This document shows positions 29,413 through 41,295 of a stretch of 64,000 nt of DNA, piece by piece (position 1 is the stretch's first letter; each line of letters begins with the position of its first letter). Origin of the DNA: Algibacter amylolyticus (lineage in GTDB: Bacteria; Bacteroidota; Bacteroidia; Flavobacteriales; Flavobacteriaceae); the NCBI RefSeq assembly GCF_014202225.1, contig NZ_JACHGE010000011.1, forward strand, positions 46,089 to 110,088, read 5' to 3'. The notes beneath the pieces were generated by a model. The model searched no databases. It saw only the letters and a program-made list of their open reading frames with translations, and was not told the DNA's origin. The position numbers and the translations under genes were made by a program.

Positions 29413-30630
29413 CTAGGCGAATAATTGACGACCTACAGAACCCGTGGGGTGCGGTGTAAGTTCAAAAACAAAATCTGGAGTAATAAATTCTTCTTTTCTG
29501 TGCGATACGTAAATAATAGCCGTTTCGCTTTCTTGGGCTATTTTGTTTACCAACTCTGAGAATAGTTTGGCATCGGCATCGTCTAAACCGTTAGTAGGTT
29601 CGTCTAAAATAAGTAAAGATGGGTGTTTAACCATGGCTCTAGCTATTAACACTAAGCGCTTATGGCCATTGGATAAAAACTGGAAGCTTTTATCTTTTAT
29701 ATGCAACATGTTTAACAGGCTTAACCATTGGTGTGCAATATTAATTTGCGTATCGGTTGGGTGCTTGTAAAGCCCTACAGAGTCTAAAAAGCCAGAAACT
29801 ATCATGCTTTCTATGGTGTCTCTGCGTTTAAAACCGCGTAGCATCTCGGAGGTATAAAAACCTATATTTTTTTTAATATCCCAAACGGTTTCGCCACTCC
29901 CCTTTTTTATGCCAAACAAGCGCATATCTACCATATAGCCTTTTGGGTTATCCCCAGATATTAACGACAGTATGGTGCTCTTCCCTGAGCCATTGGGTCC
30001 AATAAGTTGCCAAAACTCGCCGTGGTTAATTTGCCAAGTGATGTTGTTTAGTATAGGGCGTTCGCCATAACTAACCGATACCTTATTAAGTTGTATTAAC
30101 GGGTTAAAGGTTTCCTTTTGGGTTTGGTAAGGTTGTGGTAATTGGTGCGTGAAGTTTTTATGGGTTTCTTGGGTAGTGGGCACATATAGTTTAGGCTCGC
30201 CATTTTCAATAACATAAACCGTGTCTATAAACTCTAAAATATCGCGCTTTCTGGTAGAAAGCTGGATAATAATAACCTCTTCACTTAAATTGGTAAGTGT
30301 ATTTTTAATTCTAGATTGTGCTGCTACATCTAAACAATCGAAAACATTATCTAAAACAATATAATCGGGTTTAGATTCTAGAATATGATTAAGTAAAGCG
30401 CGTTTACGCTCGCCTTCGGATGAATTGTTAAGGCTATTTTTGGTTGCCGTTTTAACATCGTACTGTCCATGACGCAGTTCTTGCTCTATAAACGCATTTA
30501 TAATAAACTCCGAAAATATTGCGCCTTTTAAATGGTTTAAATCACTAAACCACTGGCCTGTTGTTATGGCTTTTATAAGCTCTGGCTTGCGCGCTGTATT
30601 GGATATGTAAAATGCTTTATGTTGAGGCAC
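29413..30630 (-). CDS. Tandem ABC ATPase protein, ModF-like, with degenerate first domain
   Basis: A 405-aa soluble protein with two nucleotide-binding domains. The second is complete: Walker A GPNGSGKST (211-219), signature LSNGHK (319-324), Walker B LILDEP. The first (1-150) lacks a Walker A altogether but keeps a signature-like NSSEGERKRA (69-78) and a weak Walker B (IVLDNVFD). It resembles ModF/PhrA of Escherichia coli, which is longer. No transporter membrane subunit is nearby. The 3' end is duplicated as a pseudogene at 26298-26466. Product role unknown. It is separated by 12 bp from the next gene upstream. Confidence 0.83.
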   Translation of the reverse strand: MPQHKAFYISNTARKPELIKAITTGQWFSDLNHLKGAIFSEFIINAFIEQELRHGQYDVKTATKNSLNNSSEGERKRALLNHILESKPDYIVLDNVFDCLDVAAQSRIKNTLTNLSEEVIIIQLSTRKRDILEFIDTVYVIENGEPKLYVPTTQETHKNFTHQLPQPYQTQKETFNPLIQLNKVSVSYGERPILNNITWQINHGEFWQLIGPNGSGKSTILSLISGDNPKGYMVDMRLFGIKKGSGETVWDIKKNIGFYTSEMLRGFKRRDTIESMIVSGFLDSVGLYKHPTDTQINIAHQWLSLLNMLHIKDKSFQFLSNGHKRLVLIARAMVKHPSLLILDEPTNGLDDADAKLFSELVNKIAQESETAIIYVSHRKEEFITPDFVFELTPHPTGSVGRQLFA

Positions 30631-30642
30631 CCGTTTTTTAAC

Positions 30643-31503
30643 CTATAAGTTTTGAGTATGAAAAGGAACTAAACCATCTATTGGTCTACGAATAAAATTG
30701 CCTACGGTAAAGCCCATTTCTTCTGCAACTTCTTTAATTTCTTTTTGAGCAAAAAACGCGATAGATCCTGCAAAATGCACAGGTACGGTTTTAAGTTCGT
30801 CCTTGTACTGCATAATCATGTTTTTAGCAAATACACGAATACCTTCTTTTATAAGGTTTATGGTGTACTCCGAATCTTTCTGTAAAAACATAAACTCTGC
30901 AAAGTTTGCTAGGTATGCATTAGGACTAGGTTGTTTGTATAGGTTGTATTTTATAAAATCGGCCTCCATGTTAAATTTAGCTCCAAAAGCTATCCTTACA
31001 TTTTCTGGCATGTGATTAAAGTAATAATCTCTAATTAACTGCTTACCGTAGTAATTACCAGAAGCATCGTCCATTAAAGTATAACCAAGCGATATAACAC
31101 GTTGGTGTAGGGTTTCGCCATCGTAATAACTACAGTTAGAACCTGTACCTAAAATACAAACCACTGCAGCCTCGGTTGGCGTATTAATAGTAGAATACAC
31201 TGCTGCTAAAGTATCTTCATTAACTTCAACATGTGCATTAGGAAATACATCTTTTAACACTGTGCTTAACAATTCTTTAGCATTTTCTGTACCGCAACCA
31301 GCACCATAGAAAAAGACGTGTGTTACATTGTCTTTATTCGCTTTTAAGTCTTTACTCTTTAAGATTCTTTTCTTAAGCTTTTTTTCGTTTAAAATTGCTG
31401 GGTTTAATCCTTTGGTACGGATTTTATCCATTAATTTATTACCATCACTATCTACAGCTAACCAATCTGATTTTGTAGAACCACTATCAATAATTAGAAT
31501 CAT
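30643..31503 (-). CDS. N-acetylglucosamine kinase-like protein (BadF/BadG family)
   Basis: A 286-aa ASKHA-fold kinase. The N-terminal phosphate loop is LIIDSGSTKSDW, the second is CILGTGSNCSYYDG, and MDDASGNYYGKQLI fits the GlcNAc/glucosamine kinase group. It would phosphorylate an amino sugar for glycolysis or peptidoglycan recycling. It lies downstream of gap in the same direction but is separated from it by a strong terminator (31602-31642), so it probably has its own promoter in 31504-31600. Confidence 0.82.
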   Translation of the reverse strand: MILIIDSGSTKSDWLAVDSDGNKLMDKIRTKGLNPAILNEKKLKKRILKSKDLKANKDNVTHVFFYGAGCGTENAKELLSTVLKDVFPNAHVEVNEDTLAAVYSTINTPTEAAVVCILGTGSNCSYYDGETLHQRVISLGYTLMDDASGNYYGKQLIRDYYFNHMPENVRIAFGAKFNMEADFIKYNLYKQPSPNAYLANFAEFMFLQKDSEYTINLIKEGIRVFAKNMIMQYKDELKTVPVHFAGSIAFFAQKEIKEVAEEMGFTVGNFIRRPIDGLVPFHTQNL

Positions 31504-31601
31504 AAGTTTAAATTTTTTAAAAAGAAAATAGACCGCTTTGCTATTAGAAATAAAAACAAAGCCTTGTTTGTAACTGGGTTACAATCTTGAATTTATTACA
31601 T

Positions 31602-31642
31602 AAAAAAATCCACAGCATTACCCTATTGAGTAATACTGTGGA
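31602..31642 (-). terminator. Rho-independent terminator of gap
   Basis: Stem TCCACAGCATTAC / GTAATACTGTGGA (31609-31621 and 31630-31642) with one mismatch and an 8-nt loop, followed in the minus direction by seven Ts (A-run at 31602-31608). It starts 15 bp after the gap stop codon. Confidence 0.88.
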
Positions 31643-31656
31643 AATATATAAATAAA

Positions 31657-33668
<2,012 letters not shown>

Positions 33669-33809
33669 TAATTATCAATTTTAATAAAGTAAAATTACTA
33701 AACAAAATGCACATATCTATAGCAATTACAGTAAATTAACAACAGTTTAAAAACTATAACGTTTTAGTTGATAAAAAAAACTAAAGATTTACGAAACCGA
33801 CCTTAAAAA

Positions 33810-36800
33810 CTACTCTTTTTTGGCCGATGGCTGAATAGAAATATAATCTGGTAAGGCATTTTCTTCGGTTTTTTCCTCTTGAATTTCTAAACTAGGATTA
33901 TCGTCCGTTTTAGATTTTTTAAAGAGCTTTTGAAGCAATTCCTTAAAGGTATCGAAATCGACATTATACGATAATCCGACACCTTGCGTGTACCCTATAT
34001 CTTCACCAAAATTCTGGATGCTATTTTCTCTATTAAATACATTGGCGGTAAGGGTGCCTTCTTCATTTAAAAGGAAATCGATTTCCACATCGCCCGCTAC
34101 CACAGTACTGGTTGCTCCACCAACAGGAACCCCAACCTTACCATTTATTAGCACACGGTCGCTAATTTGAGTTTGTAGCGTAACACCAAACCTATCATCA
34201 GTTTGATAATCTGGTCTGTTTTGTCCGGCTTCGTAATTTAAACCTACGTTAACCTTTCCGTCTTCCGATGAAAAGATGCTGTTCAAAATACCGTTTAATC
34301 GTTCGGCAATAGTTCCAGAAGCATTTAAGGCGTTTAAACCGCTTGAAAACGAGCCTGTAGATACTAAAAACAAGGCTTGTGTATCGCGCTCATCTTTAGA
34401 TTCTAATCGGTAATTAAGCTCAGATTTTATGGTTGATGTTACATTAGGAAACTCAAAACTAAATTCTGGTACAGGTTGCTCGATATCGCCAGTAATAGCA
34501 ATGTTTAATTCTACAGGAATACTTCTATTAATAGGATTATCTAGTAATGGCGATGGATTTGCTTGGGTTTTATAAATAGCCAACATATCGATAGTGGTGT
34601 TCTTAAGCGGATCGCCATTCCAGGCAATGGTACCACCAGGTTGTACTATAAATTGCTTTTGAATAATGCCACCGTAAGCAAAATTGTAAACCCCTTCGAA
34701 TACGGCAAAATCGCCCCACATATCAAACTTTCCGTTGGTGTTTATTTCTACCAGAATACCTCCAACTCCACGTCCTTTTAAGGAATGACCCGTTTCTTTG
34801 TCGATAATAATTTCTACTTCGGCATCTTGGGTAACATCTAATTCGAAATCCAGTTCTAGTCCTTTTATTTCTTCATACACTAATTCTTCACCCATTTTAC
34901 GAGCTTCTTTTTCATCTTTAGTTATAAAATGAATGTATGAGTTATCTCCAAATGACTCTGAATCGTTTAACGGGATTTTAAATACGGTTCCTTTTTTGGT
35001 TTCGCCTACTACACTAATTACCAATTGCTCGGTAGGTCCATAAATACTCGCACGACCGCCAATAAAACCGGTACCATAATATAAAGATTCTTCGGTTTCT
35101 TTGGTGTCTAGAATAAGTAATCTAGGAGTTGTAATATCTAAACCTAAATCCCATTTACCAAAATTAACATGGCTAATAGAACCCTCTAAATACCCTTTGG
35201 AGTTATGTTTGGTATCGGTTAAATTAATTTTATTAAATATAAAGCTTTGATTTTTTAGGGTTATGGATGCATTGGTATTAAAATCGTAATCCACATTTAA
35301 ATAAGGCACACCTAAGCCACCGTTTTTAACAATTAAATCGCCGTTAAAATCGGGTTTCTTTAAATCGCCAATAACATTAACACTACCATTGGCTTCTCCT
35401 CTAATATTAGACAACACGCCATCTAGCAAAGGATTTAAAGGTGATAGATTAAAGGCATTAAAATCAACCTTTACATTAATAGCCGATTGTTTACCAGAAA
35501 CCGAAATATCTCCTTTTGCTGCAAACGAGCGTGTTATATCGTTTTTAATAGTAGCATCTACAGTGTAATTGGTAAGCGACTCATTACCTTTTATAGTAGC
35601 ATCAAAAGATCCTAATAAGAAATCGTTAACCTTTAAATCGTCTATTACAATAGTGGAATTTGGAAGATAGCTACCGTTTTGCTGTAAAATATCTAACTTA
35701 CCATTAACATTTCCTGCCAAGGATAAACTATCTATATCGGGCGTTATTTTAGCTAAATCTACATTGGTAAAATTTAGTTTTATATCCTTTTGCGTAGAAT
35801 CGCGAACAAAACCAGAAAACTTAATTTCTTCGTTATTATGGTTAACCCTAAACTTATCGATATCGAACTTAGATAGTTTTTTATCGAATGTTATTTTATG
35901 AAATTTATCCTGATCTTCGTTTATAAACCACTTGTAATCCTTTATAGTTATATCGGACTGTTTAAAACCAATTACCGACTCGTTAGCTTCATTTATAGTA
36001 TGGTAAAAACTTAGGTTGAAGTTGTCTTTATTTCGGTTTCCTCCAGAAAACTCCGATCGCATAAATAGCGTATCGCTTACCGTTACATTAATTAGGTTAA
36101 ATTTAGATATGTTGTAGTAATTAGTACTTAAACTATCAATCTCTACATAAGTATTAAATAAGGGGTTGCTATTATCGACTTGCAACTCGATATTGTTAGC
36201 AAAGTTTTTTAAGTATTTAATTTTAGGCGATTTAAAAGTGAGCTTAAAATTTTCCTCCTCGCTTTCTACACGCCCTCTAATAAACGTGTTTTTGGCAAGC
36301 TCTAATTCTGGATAAATAACTTCGACAATTTTATTGTAAATTTTGAAGTTAAAATCGATACTTTGATTGGTATCTACCTCATGCGGAATGTAGTTGGTGT
36401 AAATATGACCAATAGAATTTTCGAATAGCTTTTTTAGGTCCTTTAAAAAGAAATGACCTTTTAATTCGCCTTCAATAATATCTGGAGAGATAAACTCTAC
36501 GTATCGCGTATCGTCTTCAAACCTTGATGAAATATCAAACTTATCGAAAAAATAGGTGTCGTTTTCGTTTTCGTATCTCGTTTTGGTGAAGGCTATTTTA
36601 CCAACAGCATCATCAAAACTACTACTATTCATGTTCATTTTAACACGGCTTCTAAAAATAGAGATGCTATCTTTTTTAACAAAATTAAGCGCGTTTAAAT
36701 TGGCATGATCTACAATAGCCTCGAAATCGTATTTTTTTACGGTTTCAGAAAAATCTACTAATCCTGTAAAGTTTAATTTTAAGTTTTTATCGCTAACGTT

Positions 36801-38213
36801 TAAATTTCCGTCGAAAATTTTATTCTGTAAATTTCCTGCAACTTTAATATTATTGTAATTGTACCGGTTATAAATGAGCTCGAAAACCTCTCCTTTAACT
36901 TGGGTGTCCACCTTTTCGGCAGTAAACCCTTTTCCGTTAACATCAAAATCTAAAGAACCTTTCCCGAAGTTTGGATCGTCTAAAAACACCCCAAAATCGA
37001 ATTGCTCGAAAATAATCTGGCCTTTGTAATCGGCATTATCAATATCGTTAATTTTCGTGATTTCTAAGTTAGAATCTACAAAACCTAATTCGGTATCAAT
37101 TTCAATATCTGCTAATACTTTTGATGATGTAATTTGAGAATTCCCTCTAACGGTAAAATACCCCAAACGATCGAAAGAAGATGGTATAGCTTCGCCCAAA
37201 ACATTTGGCAATAGTGCTTTTAAGTCTTTATAGGTAGATGATAGGTTACTAAAACTACCATTCATATAAAAATTATGATCCTCTTTATTAAATAGGTTTT
37301 TAAAATTAATATCGCCATAAACTCTCGTTTTAGAGTTTGTATTTAACCTTAAATTGCTAGTATATAAATCGTTTAAAGTTCCTGTAACATCGGTACTAAA
37401 TGTGGCCGATTGGTTGACGCCAAACTCGTTATAAAACGTGTTAAGCTCATCCAACAAAATCTTAGAGTCTTTAAAACTAGCTTCAACCTTAACTTTATCG
37501 ACAAAATATTGTAAATCCTCTCGCGCATACAAAAACTTTAAATTACCATTTAATACCGAGCTTGGTGTTTTTATCTGCAGGTTTGCAAAGGTCATATCGG
37601 TTAAGGTATATGCGAAATCCGTCATCATATTTTTAACCTCTACACCTCTACTATCCTTAAAAGCTAAAGTGTTTATACGTGCGCTAACATCGCTTCCATT
37701 AATTAAAAAGTTAGTGGCGTTAATATTTAAATCTTCAAAATGAAGCACTTTGGTGGTTTCTTTGTTCTCATCGGACAGCATAAAAACACTGTTGTAAATA
37801 GAAACATCACTTGAGGATAGCAAAAAGTTGCTTTTTCCAGTTCTTGGGTTATCGCTTTCAAACCTATCGACAAAAACATCGAGGTTGGTTTGCTGCTCAT
37901 CTTTATAGGTTTTAATATTAAAGAGCAAGTTTTCAATATCAATATCGCCAAAAACAAGATTGCCTTGGTATAAATTCCTGAAACTTAAAATAGATGTGTT
38001 TAATTCTGTAATACTTATTAGCGTGTCTTTTTTGTAGTCTTCAATGTAAATATCTTTAATTTCTATATCTCCATTAAACTGCAAACTAACTTTATCAATA
38101 TTAATGTTTGTTTTGAAATCGTCGTTTAAACGTTTGGTAGCATACTTACCTAGCCTTGTCTGAATATAAGGAATAGACAGCACCAACACCAATATGATGA
38201 ATAACATTAGCAA
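33810..38213 (-). CDS. tamB: TamB-like translocation and assembly module protein
   Basis: A 1467-aa AsmA/TamB family protein with an N-terminal membrane anchor (about 1-12), a long beta-rich repeat region, and a C-terminal DUF490 domain (about 1100-1440; includes GGILVEINTNGKFDMWGDFAVFEGVYNF). Such proteins form a hydrophobic groove bridging the inner and outer membranes and are now linked to phospholipid transport as well as autotransporter assembly. Homologues in Bacteroidota lack TamA nearby, as here. It is divergent from tsaD, with 159 bp between them. Confidence 0.9.
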   Translation of the reverse strand: MLMLFIILVLVLSIPYIQTRLGKYATKRLNDDFKTNINIDKVSLQFNGDIEIKDIYIEDYKKDTLISITELNTSILSFRNLYQGNLVFGDIDIENLLFNIKTYKDEQQTNLDVFVDRFESDNPRTGKSNFLLSSSDVSIYNSVFMLSDENKETTKVLHFEDLNINATNFLINGSDVSARINTLAFKDSRGVEVKNMMTDFAYTLTDMTFANLQIKTPSSVLNGNLKFLYAREDLQYFVDKVKVEASFKDSKILLDELNTFYNEFGVNQSATFSTDVTGTLNDLYTSNLRLNTNSKTRVYGDINFKNLFNKEDHNFYMNGSFSNLSSTYKDLKALLPNVLGEAIPSSFDRLGYFTVRGNSQITSSKVLADIEIDTELGFVDSNLEITKINDIDNADYKGQIIFEQFDFGVFLDDPNFGKGSLDFDVNGKGFTAEKVDTQVKGEVFELIYNRYNYNNIKVAGNLQNKIFDGNLNVSDKNLKLNFTGLVDFSETVKKYDFEAIVDHANLNALNFVKKDSISIFRSRVKMNMNSSSFDDAVGKIAFTKTRYENENDTYFFDKFDISSRFEDDTRYVEFISPDIIEGELKGHFFLKDLKKLFENSIGHIYTNYIPHEVDTNQSIDFNFKIYNKIVEVIYPELELAKNTFIRGRVESEEENFKLTFKSPKIKYLKNFANNIELQVDNSNPLFNTYVEIDSLSTNYYNISKFNLINVTVSDTLFMRSEFSGGNRNKDNFNLSFYHTINEANESVIGFKQSDITIKDYKWFINEDQDKFHKITFDKKLSKFDIDKFRVNHNNEEIKFSGFVRDSTQKDIKLNFTNVDLAKITPDIDSLSLAGNVNGKLDILQQNGSYLPNSTIVIDDLKVNDFLLGSFDATIKGNESLTNYTVDATIKNDITRSFAAKGDISVSGKQSAINVKVDFNAFNLSPLNPLLDGVLSNIRGEANGSVNVIGDLKKPDFNGDLIVKNGGLGVPYLNVDYDFNTNASITLKNQSFIFNKINLTDTKHNSKGYLEGSISHVNFGKWDLGLDITTPRLLILDTKETEESLYYGTGFIGGRASIYGPTEQLVISVVGETKKGTVFKIPLNDSESFGDNSYIHFITKDEKEARKMGEELVYEEIKGLELDFELDVTQDAEVEIIIDKETGHSLKGRGVGGILVEINTNGKFDMWGDFAVFEGVYNFAYGGIIQKQFIVQPGGTIAWNGDPLKNTTIDMLAIYKTQANPSPLLDNPINRSIPVELNIAITGDIEQPVPEFSFEFPNVTSTIKSELNYRLESKDERDTQALFLVSTGSFSSGLNALNASGTIAERLNGILNSIFSSEDGKVNVGLNYEAGQNRPDYQTDDRFGVTLQTQISDRVLINGKVGVPVGGATSTVVAGDVEIDFLLNEEGTLTANVFNRENSIQNFGEDIGYTQGVGLSYNVDFDTFKELLQKLFKKSKTDDNPSLEIQEEKTEENALPDYISIQPSAKKE

Positions 38214-38288
38214 AATACCTGCTAATTTTAAAAGTATTTTTAGAAATTTTTTGATGTCCTTAAAGTTATAACTTTATTAAGAATAAAC

Positions 38289-38296
38289 TATTTTTG
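38289..38296 (+). promoter_or_regulatory. Putative -7 box for tsaD
   Basis: TATTTTTG matches TAnnTTTG, 77 bp before the tsaD ATG, in the gap between tamB and tsaD. No TTG at the expected -33 distance. Confidence 0.45.
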
Positions 38297-38372
38297 CATA
38301 TACGAACGCATGTAACCACAAAGATGCTTATTCGTTTTCAAAATTAACAATTATTGTGCCTAATATTTATTA

Positions 38373-39395
38373 ATGTCTTCACAAAATATTTACATTCTAG
38401 GAATTGAGTCGTCTTGCGATGATACAGCGGCTTCTATAATTTATAACGGACGTATTTTAAGCAATGTTATTGCCAGCCAAAAAATACATGAAGAATATGG
38501 TGGTGTTGTACCAGAATTAGCTTCTAGAGCACACCAACAAAACATAGTTCCTGTAGTGCATCAAGCATTAGAAAAAGCAAGTATTACTAAAGATGAATTA
38601 CATGCTATTGCCTTCACCAAAGGTCCAGGATTAATGGGGAGTTTATTGGTAGGCACATCGTTTGCTAAATCTTTGGCTTATGGCTTAAACATCCCGCTAA
38701 TTGATGTAAACCACATGCAAGGGCATATTTTAGCACATTATATTGATGAAGATGGTTATAAAAAGCCACCTTTTCCGTTTTTAGCAATGACTATTTCTGG
38801 TGGCCATACACAAATAGTTAAAGTAGATCACTATTTTGATATGACTGTTATTGGAGAAACCATTGATGATGCTGTTGGTGAAGCTTTTGATAAAAGTGGA
38901 AAAATTTTAGGCTTAGGCTATCCTGCCGGACCAGAAATTGATAAACGTGCCGCTTTAGGAAACCCGAAAGCCTTTAAATTCACGAAACCAAAAGTGGACG
39001 GTTTAAACTTTAGTTTCTCTGGATTTAAAACTGCTGTGCTTTATTTTATACAGCGCGAGGTAAAGGCCAACCCTAATTTTATTGAAGAAAACTTAAATGA
39101 TATTTGTGCCTCTATTCAATATACCATTATTGGCATTTTAATGGACAAATTAAAACTCGCTACAAAGCAAACAGGAATTAACCATATTGCTATTGGTGGC
39201 GGGGTTTCGGCAAATTCAGGCATTCGTAAAGCTTTAAAAGATGGCGAACAAAAATTTGGATGGACTACTTACATTCCTAAGTTTGAATTTACAACCGATA
39301 ATGCCGCAATGATTGCTATTGTGGGCTATTTAAAGTTTTTAGATGGTGATTTTGCAGAGCAGAATGTTGTGGCCTCGGCTAGATTGAAGATTTAA
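38373..39395 (+). CDS. tsaD: tRNA N6-adenosine threonylcarbamoyltransferase TsaD
   Basis: A 340-aa Kae1/TsaD protein that transfers threonylcarbamoyl to A37 of ANN-decoding tRNAs, in complex with TsaB and TsaE. The N-terminal GIESSCDDTAAS phosphate loop and the metal-binding His114 and His118 in NHMQGHILAH are intact, as is GGGVSANSGIR near the C-terminus. It opens a plus-strand run of genes through 45510. Confidence 0.97.
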   Translation: MSSQNIYILGIESSCDDTAASIIYNGRILSNVIASQKIHEEYGGVVPELASRAHQQNIVPVVHQALEKASITKDELHAIAFTKGPGLMGSLLVGTSFAKSLAYGLNIPLIDVNHMQGHILAHYIDEDGYKKPPFPFLAMTISGGHTQIVKVDHYFDMTVIGETIDDAVGEAFDKSGKILGLGYPAGPEIDKRAALGNPKAFKFTKPKVDGLNFSFSGFKTAVLYFIQREVKANPNFIEENLNDICASIQYTIIGILMDKLKLATKQTGINHIAIGGGVSANSGIRKALKDGEQKFGWTTYIPKFEFTTDNAAMIAIVGYLKFLDGDFAEQNVVASARLKI

Positions 39396-39397
39396 AT

Positions 39398-39862
39398 ATG
39401 CATCAATTATATACAAAACCATTTATTTATTTTTGGTTTGCATCGGCACTAACCACACTAACAGGTTACACCTTATTCACTAAAATTCATAGTCAAAAAT
39501 TAGTGTTCAATTTCCAAGAAAATTATTTTGTTATTTCCAATATTGAATTTAATATTTTTATTGGATATATTTTAGCATGTATTGGCTTAATCTACTATAT
39601 ACATTCAATATTCAAAATCACACTTTTTGAATATTTAACGATAAGCCATACACTATTAACCCTAGGCTGTCTTATAGTTTATTTTTTAAGTCCCATGTTT
39701 CTATTAGGCGAAAAGAAAAACTTTCCTTTATTTGATAATGAAACTTCCATTGATCATTTTATAATCATTATTGGAAGTATTGCTACATTGGTTCAACTTA
39801 TTCTAATTTCTAATTCTATAATTAGCTCCATAAAATGTTTAAGGCAAAAAATTAAGTTATAA
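39398..39862 (+). CDS. Four-helix membrane protein, unknown
   Basis: A 154-aa protein, ATG two bases after the tsaD stop. Hydropathy shows about four membrane helices (residues 8-26, 49-72, 82-107, 121-142) with polar loops. No catalytic motif. It may be a small cytochrome-oxidase-like or sensor membrane protein, but I do not recognise it. Its close spacing to tsaD implies translation from the same mRNA. Confidence 0.6.
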   Translation: MHQLYTKPFIYFWFASALTTLTGYTLFTKIHSQKLVFNFQENYFVISNIEFNIFIGYILACIGLIYYIHSIFKITLFEYLTISHTLLTLGCLIVYFLSPMFLLGEKKNFPLFDNETSIDHFIIIIGSIATLVQLILISNSIISSIKCLRQKIKL

Positions 39863-39917
39863 ACAATATCTTCTTGAAAACTTATTGATTTTTTTTTAAA
39901 TGCTCCATTTTTACTTA

Positions 39918-39925
39918 TAAATTTG
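39918..39925 (+). promoter_or_regulatory. Putative -7 box for the PpiC-like gene
   Basis: TAAATTTG matches TAnnTTTG. It overlaps an in-frame upstream TTG (39923), which argues that the true start is the ATG at 39950. Confidence 0.45.
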
Positions 39926-39949
39926 AAACCGAAATTAAAACCTACTATT

Positions 39950-40585
39950 ATGTTTAAAAAATTACTCCTTTTACTCTTAATTAGCACAGCCTTTGTAAAC
40001 GCTCAAACTTCGGTTGAAAAAGATTTAGAAATTCTAGAAACAACGGAACAGGCGGAAACCTACTTAAAAGAGAAGAAATCTAAAAAAAACAAATTAATTA
40101 CCTTTAACGAAGAGAAACATAAAACAATTTTAGCTAAAGAACTCTTTAAACTTAGTATTGGAGGCAAAAAAGTTAACGACGGCGAGTTCGAAAAAACGTA
40201 TTATAAAGTCGTAAATAAAACGAAAAAAAAATATGAGAGATTATCTTACATCTACTTAGATGGCTCTAAATATAAATTAGAAGAAATAAACACCCTACGC
40301 GACAAAATTATAGCTAAATATCACAATGGTGCGCCTTTCGATTTTTTAGCAAAACAATACTCTATGGATGCTAACGCTAAAAAAGGTGGCGATTTAGGAT
40401 GGTTTTTAAAGGAAGAAACTCACCCCGCTTTTGAAACTAACGTATTTGGCGAAACTCATGAGTTAAACGATATCTTTAAAGTGGATGTGCCTACGGAAAA
40501 TTGGTACTATGTTATTTTAAAAACGCACGAACCAAAAGAAATTTTAGAAATTGACGTTTTAAAAATAGTTGAATCTAAATTATAA
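39950..40585 (+). CDS. Exported PpiC-type peptidyl-prolyl isomerase
   Basis: A 211-aa protein with a signal peptide (MFKKLLLLLLISTAFVNAQ). The C-terminal half is a parvulin-like domain: IAKYHNGAPFDFLAKQYSMD then KGGDLGWFLKEE, the PpiC signature. It should assist folding of envelope proteins in the periplasm. The ATG at 39950 gives a clean signal peptide; the upstream TTG lies inside a -7 box. It is followed directly by rsmE, whose ATG overlaps the stop codon by one base. Confidence 0.85.
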   Translation: MFKKLLLLLLISTAFVNAQTSVEKDLEILETTEQAETYLKEKKSKKNKLITFNEEKHKTILAKELFKLSIGGKKVNDGEFEKTYYKVVNKTKKKYERLSYIYLDGSKYKLEEINTLRDKIIAKYHNGAPFDFLAKQYSMDANAKKGGDLGWFLKEETHPAFETNVFGETHELNDIFKVDVPTENWYYVILKTHEPKEILEIDVLKIVESKL

Positions 40586-41289
40586 TGCAGCTTTTTTATA
40601 ACCCATACATAACAGAAGATACCGCGCTTTTCACTTTTAATAGAGATGAAAGCAAACACATTGTAAAAGTTTTGCGTAAAACCATGGGCGACACGCTATA
40701 CATAACAAATGGTAATGGTTGGCTATTTACTGCAGAAATTTCGGTGCCAAATATTAATAAATGTACAGCTAATATTGTTTCGAAGGTACTACAACCTAAA
40801 CGCAATTACAGCTTACATTTGGCTGTAGCGCCAACTAAAATGAACGATCGTTACGAGTGGTTTTTAGAAAAGGCCACGGAAATAGGTATAGACAGCATTA
40901 CACCTATAATTTGCGACCATAGCGAACGTAAAATAATAAAACAAGAACGTTTTGAGCGCATCTTACAATCGGCCATGAAACAATCGTTAAGTTGTTATTT
41001 ACCAAAATTACACGAAGCCATTTCGTTTCAAGATTTTATCGAGCAAGATTTTAAAACCGAAAGGTTTATTGCACATTGCGAGGAAACCGATAAAAAATCA
41101 TTAAAACAACAATTAAAACCTGGTTCTAACACTACTATTTTAATTGGACCAGAAGGTGATTTTTCTGTTAAAGAAATAGCCAAAGCACTAGAAAACAATT
41201 TTATTCCTGTAACTTTGGGTGAAACTAGATTGCGAACAGAAACAGCTGCTATTGTAGCCTGTCATTCGGTAGCGTTTACAAACGAATAA
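40585..41289 (+). CDS. rsmE: 16S rRNA (uracil(1498)-N(3))-methyltransferase
   Basis: A 234-aa SPOUT enzyme that methylates U1498 of 16S rRNA. An N-terminal PUA-like domain (1-70, with HIVKVLRKTMGD) is followed by the SPOUT knot: GPEGDFSVKE and GETRLRTETAAI, both diagnostic of RsmE. Full length. Its ATG overlaps the stop codon of the preceding gene. Confidence 0.95.
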   Translation: MQLFYNPYITEDTALFTFNRDESKHIVKVLRKTMGDTLYITNGNGWLFTAEISVPNINKCTANIVSKVLQPKRNYSLHLAVAPTKMNDRYEWFLEKATEIGIDSITPIICDHSERKIIKQERFERILQSAMKQSLSCYLPKLHEAISFQDFIEQDFKTERFIAHCEETDKKSLKQQLKPGSNTTILIGPEGDFSVKEIAKALENNFIPVTLGETRLRTETAAIVACHSVAFTNE

Positions 41290-41295
41290 TTTTCT

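Noticed and set aside
29413..30630. Frameshift or truncation of a longer ModF-like gene at its 5' end
   Set aside because: The frame is clean, the 12-bp spacing to the upstream kinase gene leaves no room for a missing Walker A, and no remnant is seen.
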